Positions 25,050 to 37,610 of a stretch of 64,000 bases of DNA are shown here, piece by piece; within the stretch, counting starts at the first letter, position 1; every line of letters begins with the position of its first letter. Below the pieces are notes generated by a model that worked only from the letters and a program-made list of their open reading frames with translations, made no database searches and was not told the DNA's origin. A program made the position numbers and the translations under genes. The stretch is taken from the NCBI GenBank assembly GCA_038049695.1, contig CP142461.1:27411001-27475000 (forward strand), given 5' to 3'. The stretch comes from Cinnamomum chago (taxonomy: Eukaryota; Streptophyta; Magnoliopsida; Laurales; Lauraceae).

Positions 25050-25860
25050 AGTTGTTTTATTAACGTTTTCAAATCAAGTGTCATGTGCTTGCCCTAATAA
25101 TTGTTTCTTTTATGTTAAAACTATTTATATTTAGGATCAATAATTTCTCATATAATGGGTATATTTGTGCCTATAGAAGCTTTAGTTTGGTGGTTATATT
25201 AAATATCAGTTCAATTTATGTTGGCATCTTAGCATCGTTTAATTGAGTTAAGTGCCAATCCCTAAGTGGGAGATAAACATGAGGGTTTGGATTTAACCTG
25301 GATGGGAGCAACACAAGACCAGCTTGATACAACTCAGAATGCAACAAATTAATGCTTAGATTTATTTGGGGACATAGCCATATTATAGAATGCGTGATAT
25401 CAAGACTCATTTTTTTAATCAATATATATATTCTGGCCAAAACCTAATGGAGCCAATGGACTTACAAATAGATCACTTAATGGATTGCAATTTTTAAAAA
25501 ATATATTAAAATACTTATAAATGTAATAATGCATATTAATATAATTATATCGGGAAGTTCATTCAGTTGACGATCAATGCTCAAGTGAACTTTACCGGGG
25601 GAGCCTTCATGACGCTCACTTCTGATCCCATCTTCTTCCTTTATAGCCAACAACCACAATCCCACTCCCTCTGGTTGTGTATGATGGATTGCCACCAATT
25701 CTGATTTCATATCCATGACTATCCTCGCTTATATTTGGGTTCACCCACCATTTTTTAAACTATTAGATCTAAGGGAGAGAGTGGTGTGGAAAATATATCG
25801 ATTATCACAAATGTTTTGTGATGAGATTTAGTTGACCCTCTATCCAAGCATAGCCCTATC

Positions 25861-25918
<58 letters not shown>

Positions 25919-26060
25919 TAAGTATTACACTAATTCATCACATGTATATGATCAGTGACTCACATCTAACATGAAAACTTAGCCAAAATGGATGGATAAG
26001 ATATTTTCTATTAAAAACTCAATGGTCTTGATCATCCTCCATGTCTTCAAGGTGTACAAA
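25050..26060. repeat. Unclassified repeat, copy 2
   Basis: Collinear with 23640-24800 and 63265-64000. At the place where copy 1 holds a MITE and an (AT)n tract, this copy has a compound (CT)n at 25864-25896 and (AT)n at 25897-25919. It ends near catgtcttcaaggtgtac. Confidence 0.6.
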
Positions 26061-26309
26061 ATCTTTCCTATTAGATTAATATACAAAAATAGTTAATCTA
26101 TTGGTGCTGGAAAATCTGTATCCTTATCTTCTAGTACTAAACCACATAAGGTGTCTGAACACAATTAATTAAATTGACACCCCATTCCATATTTAGCAAT
26201 GAAAACTCATCACCCACAGGGTTAGTGCACCCCTCCTAGTCATTTCCACTATTTTAGCAATGATAACTCATCACTGACAACTAATATACATCTATCGTAG
26301 CATCACACC

Positions 26310-26621
26310 GTCCATTTTTTATGCCATCTTTTATTAGGATACATGTACATAAGATGTTTGGCAAAGGAAAGGCACCGCCTCGAGTTAAAAGGGAACCTAC
26401 CTTTGTCTCTCTACGTAGAAGCTTTGTAGAAATGGAAACCCTAAGTTCAAAAGAGATTGTTGTATCTTCCTTCATGTTATGTAACACCCAAAATATAATC
26501 CAATTCATTGTTCTGACTCATTGGCAAAAAACACTTCTCACCTATCCAATGACCCGCAGCCAATATCCTTCTCATTGCAAACAATGGGAGAATCAAGGAC
26601 GATGCAAAAAAAAGAAGATGG
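26310..26621. repeat. Duplicated 311-bp segment, copy 2 (undisturbed right side)
   Basis: Nearly identical to 11215-11525. It continues past gaagatgg into gaagaggcgtcagagg and keeps an open frame to 26686, whereas copy 1 is interrupted there by CACTA sequence. Unknown function. Confidence 0.85.
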
Positions 26622-26639
26622 AAGAGGCGTCAGAGGAAA

Positions 26640-29490
26640 TATGGTTGGATGATGGACGTGAAAATCCAGATGAAAAGTTCCATTAAGGACATGGGGGATA
26701 GGGTAACTTGGTTGATCGGTTTTTTGATTGATATATGCTCTACTTTTCTAACACATGCAGTTTCAAATAGTAGAAATGTAGAGTTAGATACTGATTCCAA
26801 ATTTTATTTAGTTTTTCTATATAGTATCTTTTTTTTTTTGTTTCATGTTTATTTCCTTACTAACCTAAATCAGTTTTTAGGATTTTCAAGTTCATTTTAT
26901 TTAATATTATCAACTTTACTCTCTTCTTTCTAAGATATGTTCTCTTATGGTCTTTTTTAAAGAATTTTATATTTATTTTATTTGTGGGATTTAGATTAGA
27001 GGGTTGGATTTAGATAGCAAATTTGTTGTTGGTTCTTTTTTTCTTATTTGGTATCAAATGATGATAATGCGATTGGTTTGATTAAATACTAGGTCTAATA
27101 TTGTTACATCTGCTTTACAATCTATGCAGGCAATATACCTGAGTTTGATATGTAATTGTATTACTTATTGTGAAGATTTAGAAGTGTTAGATTGATTAAA
27201 ATGGTAGTTTGATGTATTTACAATTTTACATCTGTTTTGCAATCTTGAAGTGTTAGATTATTTTACTATTTGAGGAAATATAAAGATCCTGTGCAGTTAA
27301 TCATCTGATTTTCATTGTTTTTTTTTTTCCTTATCTTCTTTCTTCCAGTTTGCGGTTTTACAAAGGGTGAAGTATTGATATGAGTTTGAAACAATGGTAG
27401 GATTAAATAAAAAATTAAATGTTAAATTATGGTGATCATGTTGTTGGCAGGATAAAATACCTTGAGAATTCTTTATCTGGTGTTTGCTGGTATATACTTT
27501 CATAAAGAGAAATGGTTAAGTCTCACATTAGGCCTACCACCTAGTTGACAGATGTGTGCCCTCATATGGTACCTACTATCCAACCCATTCCCATGACATG
27601 CTCACGTACACCTCATTCGACACTAGCATAGGCTCAAATTTCGCTCCAACTATAGTTATATTTTATGACATTATTAATCTAACATGAGGAGAGTCCTAGA
27701 GCCCACCAATTTATTAATAATTCAACAACCTCGAAATAAATGCCTTCTCAATATATGGGGCATCGTCAATTTTACCGCATTAGAGTTCATCCCACCTTAA
27801 GATTGATTATTTCATACCCTACATTATTGGGGCGGCTTTATTTTGAGGGGCTCAGATTTTGAATTGGTTAGCCAATAATGAAGTTCTACTAATTTAAATC
27901 ACAATTTCTCTTAGTCAAAGCTTAAGAGGAACCAGACTCATCATGTATTCCGATCAAAGGTGGGATTCACACCAGTCAAAAACCTTGAACCAAAAAAGGT
28001 TTAAAGTGACTAGTGACTACCATTAGGTCGCTCATGTGTTTCCGGTTGAATGTTGAAATTCCATGTTTAACTCCCACCAGATTTTCTTTCTCTTTTTTTC
28101 TTTTAAAGTTCATAGTATATAGTAGATTGATAGTAAAAAATATAGTAATGTAAACATCATTTGTGGAATGAAACCTGACTAATTAAAGAGTAGTCATTAT
28201 ATAATTAATACTTGGATAATATCAAGTTTCTGATGTTTTATGCTGTCAAATAAGCATAAAGTAATTCTTTTTAAGTTTTTAAAACACTAAATTTCTTTAA
28301 TGTTTTATTCACATATTTCACAAGTGATGAATCTTACAATGGGTCTAACTTTTTATTGGAGTGATATTCAACAAAGAACAAACATAGTATAGGAGGGCAT
28401 TTTTTATTTTTTTACCCATTTCAATATTTATAATTAGGCGCTAAGGAGAGGGAGATGTTTTTGTGAGTTTGATCTTTACACAATCCAAGCCTCAGTTTAC
28501 GTACAATTAGATAATAATAATAATAATAATAATAGTTTTTCCTGCTCTTGAGATGTAGGCGTTGATCAAATTGGTTTTATAATAGGTAGTGGAACACTTC
28601 ACATTGACAGAATATATATAATAAAAACTTTATAAAGAAAGTTATATAATCTAATAATATAAAAAAAAATCTCAATAGGACTCACAGTCACCGAAAAATT
28701 TGTAGACTCTGGCATGGACCCTTGGTTAAATTTTACTCTAGATGAACTCATTATTATCCTTTTAAGCTAAATTCTAGCCAAGGACCAAGGTCCCAAAATG
28801 ACATGCCCCATAAAAGAGAAAGAGACATTTGTTTTGAATGGTTTCATAATGATGGAGCCCACCAAAAAATGGTTTTAAAAGGGCTTTCGCCCTTAGTTGC
28901 TTGCAACAGGAGAAACGGAAAGGGTAGATAAGAAAAAAACACGTGAGGAGGAACAAGAAGAAGAGCATGTAGGCTTTTTTAATTTTCCATACGTTTGTCG
29001 TTAAAATATTTTTGGCAACTAGGGCTGATACTGATAGGCTGACGCTTGACGTATGAATGTCAAAATAGGATCCCTTGGGTTGGGTCCCCATGTAGCCAAT
29101 TTTAGACCATGTGACCGTCTATCAATCCTGTGGGTGGCTAATATCTCTATTAGCGATGTAATTAGGAATATGTATGCTACCTAATATTATTATTATTGAG
29201 TTATTTCATCAAGGACGTACATGTTAGTTTATTTATTTAGTGAAACCAAAAGGAGAAGGCATGGAGTAGTGATTTGATTTGGAATGGTTTATAGAACTTT
29301 AGTTTTTATTTCTTTTCTTCTTCTTTTTTTATTGTTGGACTAGCATTTATAGTTGGCATATTGTCATAATGGGTATACAAGGACCTAGGAGAAGGGTGAG
29401 AACAATTAGGGTTTTATATGGCACATTGTCAAAATAGGTACACAATGACTCAGGAGAAGGATAAGTCCAATTATTAAGGTTCAGCGGGGG
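26640..29490. other. AT-rich intergenic DNA
   Basis: No protein similarity, terminal repeats or RNA genes recognised. It contains short microsatellites such as (ATA)n at about 28511-28535. Confidence 0.6.
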
Positions 29491-29497
29491 GTAAAAT

Positions 29498-29870
29498 TCA
29501 CGAAGTTGACCACAAATAGATGGGATGAAGCTTCAACGATAACCAGTTAGCCATTACTTTAGTCATCAAAAAATAGAAAGAATTCATTGTTTGACGTGTG
29601 TAAGAGATACTTAAAAGAAACATAGTTGATTTTGTTCGAGGCCGACGGGTGTTCTTCCTTGAGAAAAGCCTTGTGAGCATATCCCATGCATCTTTTGGTG
29701 TATTGGCATCCAAGCCACGGACTTGAGCACAAAGCTCTATTTGGCCGTCCACTTCTTCTTCATCATGGTTGTGCCCCTTCTAGATTAGATACGATTTCAT
29801 GCTTGATTTCCACAATCGTACTTCGAATTGTTAAGCTTCCACAGACACAAGAAATCCAAATTACTTGCCA
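29498..29870 (-). mobile_element. Ty1/copia gag fossil fragment
   Basis: Minus-strand sequence translates to GQIELCAQVRGLDANTPKDA followed by WDMLTRLFSRKNT, and slightly upstream a LNNSNYDC-like start. This is the UBN2/gag-polypeptide signature of plant copia elements. Only the N-terminal gag part is visible, and it is broken. The gypsy element at 29934 inserted close to it; no LTRs of the copia element itself were recognised. Confidence 0.65.
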
Positions 29871-29933
29871 TTTTCCAATCATCACATCGCATTCTACAAA
29901 ATAGAAAGAAAAGAAACATACTTGAAATCTAAT

Positions 29934-30614
29934 TGTGTGGGGTCGTTCTGTGCTCACGAATTTAGGTGGGGTCATCCTCCAGTCTCGGTTACCATTGGTC
30001 TCGGTACCACCCAAGGTCGGCCGTAACGCCGTCTCGGAAGAATCATAGGGCGAGTCTCGGTGGCTACGTCACGAGTCCCGACCTCGGTCTCAGCCTCTGC
30101 CCGATCTCGGCCCCTGTCACTCAGCCATTAATGCAGCCATAAATGCGCTGTCGTGACGCAAACGGCGAACTGACAGGCAGAGTGGGCGCCGGACCTAGAT
30201 AAGGGGCACGCCTTATCTCAGGGTCATGTCTATAGGCGTAGAATGATGGTCCGATGGGACATTCCCTTTTCACCTACCCCCACTCAGGAGATAAGAGTAC
30301 ACTCTGATAGGATTCTCGTCCCCTCAAGGGGTCAATCCAATAATGATTATCACGTCTATATATAGCATGAAGGAAAACCATGTAAGGTACGCAACCCGTC
30401 TCCCTCCCAGACCTCTTCGTCTCCATTCTCTTTCAGTCCCTGCACTAACTTGAGCGTCGGAGGGCCTTCGGCTGCCTATAGCCAGGGGCCCTGACTCGTT
30501 GTTTCTCTCTTTCAGGTCATCGGAGGCTTGATCATTTCCCCTCATCTTCCTAAGATCTCCAAATCAAGAGCTTAACCCTCTAATAATCAAGTCCGTAATT
30601 TTTAGGCACTTACA
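29934..30614 (+). repeat. 5' LTR of the gypsy element
   Basis: 681 bp, starting tgtgtggggtcg and ending ggcacttaca. It has a TATA-like ctatatata at about 30356-30364, which would drive the genomic transcript. Nearly identical to 42382-43062. Confidence 0.93.
30356..30364 (+). promoter_or_regulatory. TATA box in the 5' LTR
   Basis: ctatatata lies about 250 bases before the LTR end and is conserved in the 3' LTR (about 42804-42812). Its position fits the U3/R border of a plant LTR promoter. Confidence 0.6.
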
Positions 30615-30616
30615 GT

Positions 30617-30633
30617 TGGCGCCGTCTGTGGGA
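30617..30633 (+). other. Primer-binding site of the gypsy element
   Basis: The sequence begins ttggcgccgt directly after the LTR. Its tggcgccgt core is complementary to the 3' end of plant tRNA-Asp. The same site follows the LTRs of the minus-strand element at 50887-55079. Confidence 0.75.
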
Positions 30634-30665
30634 ACAGGATATGTGCCAAAACCTCTACAGAAGTC

Positions 30666-33600
30666 ATGCCTCCAAAGACCAGATACGGTGGCGGAGGACC
30701 ATCGAAGCCCCGAAAAGCATCGTCCTTCCCGCTACCGGAGCAACCTGCATTTCCACCATTCTTACAGTCGCAACCGCCCCCCAGCCTTCGTTCTGCTCTT
30801 CTTCCCCCTCCTGGTCCGACCGGGGTCCCTCCCGTCAGACAGGAGCCACCGGGGGTCCCGCGCCAGAGGAGGTCCGGAGGGAAGTCGGGTGCCGCATACG
30901 TGGAGGGCATCGTCCAGTCGGACTCTTTATCTCGGCCCGTCACTACGCGCCTTCGCCAAGATAGCCGTCGTGAGACCCCTCACCACCCAAGTGAGCGGCC
31001 ACACAGGGATCCGCAGCTGAACGCCTCTACGTCGGACCTACGACGGCGAGGCAAGACCCCCGTCAGGACGAGGTCCCATCAGTCCCACCATCCCGTCCAC
31101 GACGACGGCCAGTCCTTTCATCAAACCCATGGAGCCAGAGATGACAACCCCCTGCTCAAAGAGCTCGATGCCCAGAACCAGGCCCTCCAAGATAAAGACG
31201 AGGTGATTCGTCGTCTCGAGGAACGGCTCGAAATGAATGAGAGGAAGTCTCGTGGTCTACCTCCCCGACGACAGCAGGCCCACCCGGGCAACCGAGACCT
31301 GAGGCAGGTCCTCAACAGCAGAAGGAGATATCGCTGTGAGGAGGAAGGCTCAAGCAGCAGTCATCTGCCCAGTGGCCTCGGAGGATCGCGGCGCGAGCCA
31401 GAATCACAGAGACCGGATGACCAGACGGACCTCAAAGAGTTTCTGGACCATTACGTCAAGCAGGAGGTTCAGGCCCGCTTGGCTGAGATCGGGTTCGCCC
31501 GAGATCAAACCAATGAGCGTGAAGAAGACGATCAGGGCATGTCCCCCTTCTCACAGGAAATTAAAGATTTCTCTCTCCCCGAGAGATTCAGCGTCCCGAG
31601 GTTCGTTCTCTATGACGGGGCCTCGGACCCAGAAGCACACCTACGACATTTCACTCAGCGGATGTCGGTCTGGGGGGACGTCGGTCTCCTGAACTGCAGG
31701 GTCTTCTCGTCAAGTTTGGGCGACCTCCCACTCCAATGGTTCTGCGCGCTCCCCCCTGGGTCGGTTTCAAGCTGGCGGCAGCTCCGGAGCTCCTTTATTG
31801 GAAAGTTCCAAGCGCACCGCGTCATCCCGAAGACGGGCGGCAACCTCATGGCAGTCCGGATGAAGGACGGCGAGAGTATCACCGCTTTCGCCAGGAGATT
31901 CTGGACGATATATAGCCAGATCACCGACGCCAACGATGAAATCGCCATCATGTGTTTCCGACAGGGCTTACTTCCTGGAAACGAGCTCCGCAGGGACCTG
32001 GTCCGGAACCCTGTCACCACGATGAAGGCGCTAATGGCGAGGGTAAATTAGTACATCGAGCAGGAAGAGGATGAAGCGCATGGCAAAGAACGGTTTGGGC
32101 TCCCACAGAAGGACCAGGCCTCCAAGAAAGAAGGGATGTCTACCGGACCAAGGTCGGATAAGAGGAGAACCGCCTGTTCTTTCTCAATCTCCTCGAGCGG
32201 CAGCAAGAGACCGAAATTCCAGCCCCCCAAGCCTACCGGCGACCCTTACAGAGCCATCAGCGTTGTCTTCAAGGATCCTATTTACAGAATCCTGAACAAG
32301 ATCAAGGCAGAACCTTACTTCCAATGGCCACAGCCGATGCAGAGTGACCCATCCACCCGAGAACGAAGCAAGAACTGCTCCTATCACAAGCATCACGGGC
32401 ACATGACCGAGGACTGCTTTGCGCTAAAGTCCCACCTGGAAAGGCTCGTCAAGGATGGGCACCTCCGGGAGTATATCAAGGAGGAAGAAATGGTCAACCG
32501 AGCTCAGCAGCGCGCTCCACCCAGTGATGACTAGGACAGTGACGAACCAGCAGGTATCATCAACGTCATCCACCTGGCTCCCGCCCCGGGTAAGGAAAGT
32601 GCCCAAGCTCGGTCAGAGGCCAGGAGGGCCGCCCATGGCAAGCAGGTGATCTCGGCAGAGTTGGAAGGCGCTCCAAAGAGGGCTAGGAGGGAAAAGCCCA
32701 AGATCTGGTTCTCGGACGAAGACCTGAGAGGGGTCCTGCTCCCCCACAACAACGCCCTCATCCTCACCATGCGGCTTAATAACTATACTACGAAGCGTGT
32801 CCTCATAGATCCGGGAAGCTCATCCGAGATCATCTACTACAGTTGCTTCAAGCAGCTCGGCTTAACCGAGGCAAATCTACAGGAAGCTCGCGTCCCTCTG
32901 GTAGGATTCAGCGGCAAGCCAGTATATCCCAAGGGAAGGATTTCGCTGGAAGTCCGAGTAGGGGGCGCCATGAGAATGGCGGACTTCATGGTAGTGGACG
33001 CGCCGTCTCCCTACAATGTGATAATGGGGCAAAGTTGGCTGCATGCCATGGAGGCAGTGCCCTCCACCCTTCATCAAAAACTCAAGTTTCCACTACAGAA
33101 GCCTGGTGGGGGGATCGAGGTAGTGACAGTGTGGGGAAATCAGCAGATGGCCAGAGAGTGCCTCGTGGCCGTAACACCTGGAGAGGTGGAGCCGGAACAA
33201 GTGCATATGGCCGAACTCGAAGCTGAGATTGAGGATGTCGGGCGGACAGCGGGGCAGAAAAGTATAGAAGAACTCACCGAGGTTAGAATCGGTCCCGAGG
33301 ACCCCGAGCGCTACTTCCTGCTGGGCAGCCAGCTCCCCGACACGGAGAAGACCGAACTGCTAGACTTCCTGCTTCTGAATAAGGATGTCTTCGCCTGGAC
33401 TCCATATGAGATGCCCGGGGTCGACCCCGAGGTCATGTGTCACAAGCTTAACGCGGATCCCGGTAATAAGCCCGTCGTGCAGAAAGCTCGTAGAACACGG
33501 GTCCTGCAAACAGAAGTAGTGATCGAAGAGGTGGAGAAGCTCCTCGAGGCTGGGGCAATCCGCGAAGTACACTATCCCAAGTGGCTAGCCAACACGGTGG

Positions 33601-36559
33601 TAGTGAAAAAGAAGAGTGGCAAATGGAGGGTCTGCGTGGACTTCACCGACCTCAACAAAGCATGCCCCAAGGACAGTTTCCCCATGCCCAAAATTGACCA
33701 GATGATCGACGCCACCTCGGGGCATGACAGAATGAGCTTTCTGGACGCCTATCGAGGCTACCACCAGATCCCGCTATACAGGCCCGACGAAGAGAAAACT
33801 GCTTTCATTACACCTCAAGGCATCTACTGTTATAAGGTGATGCCCTTTGGGTTGAAAAACGTCGGGGCAACATATCAGAGGCTGGTCACGAAGATGTTTC
33901 AGAGCCAGCTCTGGAAGACGATGGAAGTCTACATTGATAGAGGGTCAAATCTAAAAAGTCCCAGGACCATCTGACAGACCTGCGCCAGACATTCGCCGTC
34001 CTCAGAAAGTTCCAGCTCAAACTAAATGCTTCCAAGTGCGCATTTGGTGTCGGGTCTGGCAAGTTCCTGGGAAGCTTGGTGACCAGAAGAGGGATTGAGG
34101 CCAATCCAGACCAGATTACAGCTGTACAGGCTGTCAAGAGCCCCACCTCGGCCAAGCAAATACAACGACTCACAGGGATGGCTGCTGCGCTCAACCGTTT
34201 CATCAGTCGAGCGTCGAACAAATGTCAACCCTTCTTTCAGCTCCTGAAGAAGAGTTCCAAGTTCCAATGGACCCCTGAATGTGATTTGGCACTGGACAAA
34301 CTCAAGGAGTACCTCTCTTCACCACCGCTATTATCCACTCCGTCACAAGGGGATCTTCTCTATCTATACCTCGCAGTCTCGGACAATGAAGTGAGCTCGG
34401 TGTTGGTTCGAGAGAACGAGAAACAGCAACACCCCATCTACTACACCAGCAAAACCCTGCTCGACGCCGAGACCAGGTATCTGCCACTCGAAAAGCTGGC
34501 ATTGGCGCTAATCAGCGCCTCTCGCAAGCTCTCCCATTACTTCCAGACATATACAGTGGTGGTCGTCACGGAGTTCCCACTCAAATCCCTTTTCAGAAAG
34601 GCGGACTTTTCTGGCCGAATCTCCAAGTGGGCCGTCGAACTGGGGCAATTCGATGTCCGATATCAACCCAGAACGGCGATCAAAGCACAGGTCCTAGCAG
34701 ATTTCATCGTCGAATTCACCTCTCCTAGTTCGGCACCGACCTCGCTCGATACCGAACTGGGGGACTCCAGGGGCAATGACAGAGCTGAAACCGAGGCCGT
34801 GGAAGACCAGTCTTGGATAAAATTCCTCGAGTCAGCTTGGAAGGTCTTCGTCGACGGATCCTCCACATCCAGAAGAGCTAGCGCCGGCGTGGTCCTCCAA
34901 TCCCCAGAAGGACTAGTCATAGAACAGGCACTAACCCTCGACTTCAAGGCATCAAACAATGAAGCGGAGTACGAAGCACTAATTGAGGGTCTCGGTAGTG
35001 CAAGGATACTGGGGGCACGTCGGCTTGTAGTCTTCAGCGACTCCCAGTTGGTGACGAACCAGCTGAGCGGAGATTATCAAGCCCGAGACGAAAGGATGGT
35101 GGCCTACCTAGCCCACACCAGACAGCTCCTTTCCCAGTTCGAAAAAGCTGAAGTCAGGCAGATCGGCAGGGAATCCAATTGCCACGCAGACGCCCTAGCC
35201 AACTTGGCATCGGCCGTAGAAGCAGGGAAAAGAAGAACGGTCGATGTGGGGACATTAACCAAACCAAGCATAGAGCTCCTTCCAGTTCGGGAAGTCTTGT
35301 GCACTGATCTCGGTCCGAGCTGGATGGACCCGATCGAGACATTCCTGAAAGAGGATAAGCTCCCCGAGGACAAGAATGAGGCTCACAAGGTCAGGGTGAA
35401 AGCGGCTCACTTTTGGCTATCCCCAGATGAAAAACTCTACAGAAAATCCTACTCAGGACCATATCTTCAATGCGTCCACCCAAGCAAGGTGGAAGACTTC
35501 CTCTTTGAAATTCACGAAGGAATCTGTGGAAGCCACATCGGAGGAAGATCACTAGCATACAGAGCTATTAGCCAAGGCTATTGGTGGCCCTACATGCAGA
35601 AAGATGCCCAACTCTAAACCAGAAAGTGTGAGAAATGCCAGAAGTTCTCCCATTCCCTGCATCAGCCAGCTCGGCCCCTGAGTCCCCTCTCCAGTCCGTG
35701 GCCCTTCGCCCAGTGGGGGCTGGACATCATGGGTCCTCTTCACCGCACTCCAGGGAACAAAAGGTGGTTGATGGTGGGCACTGATTACTTCACAAAATGG
35801 ATAGAGGCAGAGGCCTTGTCCTCCATCACCGAATACAACACGAAGAATTTTGTGTGGAAAAACATCGTCACAAGGTTCGGGATCCCCAGAGCTCTGGTCT
35901 TGGATAACGGGACCCAGTTCGATTCAAAACTCTTCAGAAATTTCTGCCAGGAGCATGGTATCAGGAATCTTTATGCGACTCCGGCCTACCCACAGAGCAA
36001 CGGGCAAGCAGAGATCTCAAACAAGGTGGTGCTGGATGGACTCTAAAAGAGGCTTGATAAAGCAAAAGGTAGGTGGGTAGAAGAATTGCCGAGTGTCCTT
36101 TGGGCATAAAGAACCACCCCGAGGCGGTCCACTTCAGCGACTCCTTTTTCACTGGCCTATGGGATGGAGGTCGTGATCCCTCTCGAATTCGGCCTCCCGA
36201 CATTGAGGACGAACCTCTTCGATCAAGGGCAGAACGGGATCAACCTTGCCAGAGAGCTCGACCTGGCCGAAGAACGAAGGGAAGCGGCATCCGTGCGTCT
36301 GGCCTCCTATCAGCAGCAGCTATCCAGAGGATACAATAAGAGGGTCAAGGAGATGAGATTCTCAGTTGGAGAGCTAGTCCTAAAAAGAGCACTTCCAGCG
36401 GATAGAGATCCTAACGAAGGCAAACTCGCGCCGAATTGGCTTGGCCCCTTTAAAGTGATCTCGGTCTCTGGGAGGTCGGCCTACAGACTTGAGGGGATGG
36501 ATGGCAAAGAGTTGCCACGACCATGGAACGCTGCGCATCTCAAGAAGTATTACTTCTAG
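30666..36559 (+). pseudogene. gag-pol region of the gypsy element (broken)
   Basis: The gag part is at about 30666-32530: a proline-rich start, a coiled coil (LEERLEMNE), a retrotransposon gag domain (RFSVPRFVLYDGASDPEAHL) and a CxxHxxxGHxxxxC-like knuckle (CSYHKHHGHMTEDC). The protease is near 32800 (IDPGSSSEIIYY). RT lies at about 33500-34450, including YHQIPLYRPDEEKTAFITPQ. RNase H is at about 34830-35220 (VFVDGSS, NNEAEYEAL, FSDSQLV, HADALANLAS). Integrase is at about 35470-36540, with an H2C2 region, a core (DNGTQFDS, YPQSNGQAE) and a C-terminal GPFKV stretch. The start at 30666 follows the primer site closely and opens MPPK, as in related elements. About five breaks make it a fossil. 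Confidence 0.9.
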
Positions 36560-36636
36560 TTGTATTCGAAATGATAAATCAATAAAGAAGGATCTTTTGG
36601 ACGAAATCTGCCTTATGTCGTTTGGGTTATGAACAA

Positions 36637-37075
36637 GGCTCCGGCCCTCGCGCCGGCCTCTTTGAGTTCGGTCATAGGACCAGCTCCCCAAGGCTCCGGC
36701 CCTCGCGCCAGCCTCTTTGAGTTCGGTCATAGGACCAGCTCCCCAAGGCTCCGGGCCTCGCGCCAGGCTCTTTGAGTTCGGTCATAGGACCAGCTCCCCA
36801 AGGCTCCGGCCCTCGCGCCAGCCTCTTTGAGTTCGGTCATAGGACCAGCTCCCCAAGGCTCCAGCCCTCGCGCCAGCCTCTTTGAGTTCGGTCATAGGAC
36901 CAGCTCCCCAAGGCTCCGGCCCTCGCGCCAGCCTCTTTGAGTTCGGTCATAGGACCAGCTCCCCAAGGCTCCGGCCCTCGCGCCAGCCTCTTTGGGTTCG
37001 GTCATAGGGCCAACTCCCCAAGGCTCCGGCCATCGCGCCAGCCTCTTTGAGTTCAGTCACAGGGCCAGGACTCTG
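36637..37075. repeat. 55-bp tandem repeat, about 8 units, 3' of pol
   Basis: Units start at 36637, 36692, 36747, 36802, 36857, 36912, 36967 and 37022, each beginning ggctccggccctcgcgcc and including gagttcggtcataggacc. They are contiguous with no unique spacers. They lie in the untranslated stretch just after the integrase region. Confidence 0.92.
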
Positions 37076-37610
37076 CTCCTCACCGCGATCTCTCAAACGA
37101 CAGACCATCCCCTCTTGACATAAAAAGGGCCAAATATCCGAAGTCGCGGAACTCGGCCGGCCTGTGAGCCCAATTCAGACCCTTCGGGTCATCTAAGGGC
37201 ACGGCCCTGGCTCTCCAAACTAGAAGGTCGCATCTCGGGGTATAGTACAAACTAATTATGGTCTCTTCCTAAGATTCTACCCTTAGGAGCGCGCCTTCGA
37301 AGGCCCTCCATCGATCAAGAGGCAACAAGGCCTGCCTAATGAACTCACCGACTCAAGTCATTCGGGAGATTCAAAACCTAGAGGGGTTCCTCATCCTAAG
37401 ATGGGAAGGTGGGTTAAAGTCTGAATGCTTTACCGACCTCAAGGACTTGCTAGTTTTGGCACCAGAACATCCACATCACATAGCAGAAAGAAATAAGAAA
37501 ACAGCTGGAGAATTGGAAAAGAAAATTCGTTTTTCATTAATAGAAGAATGGATACAGAGCTTTTGAACATTTTCAGAAAAAAAAATACATCGAAAAAAGA
37601 GGAAAATACA

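Noticed and set aside
30602-31020. Overlapping frames in all phases at the gag start
   Set aside because: GC-rich sequence leaves several frames open; only the frame from 30666 shows gag similarity.
36637-37075. CRISPR-like appearance of regular repeats
   Set aside because: Units are contiguous without unique spacers, and they lie inside a plant retrotransposon.
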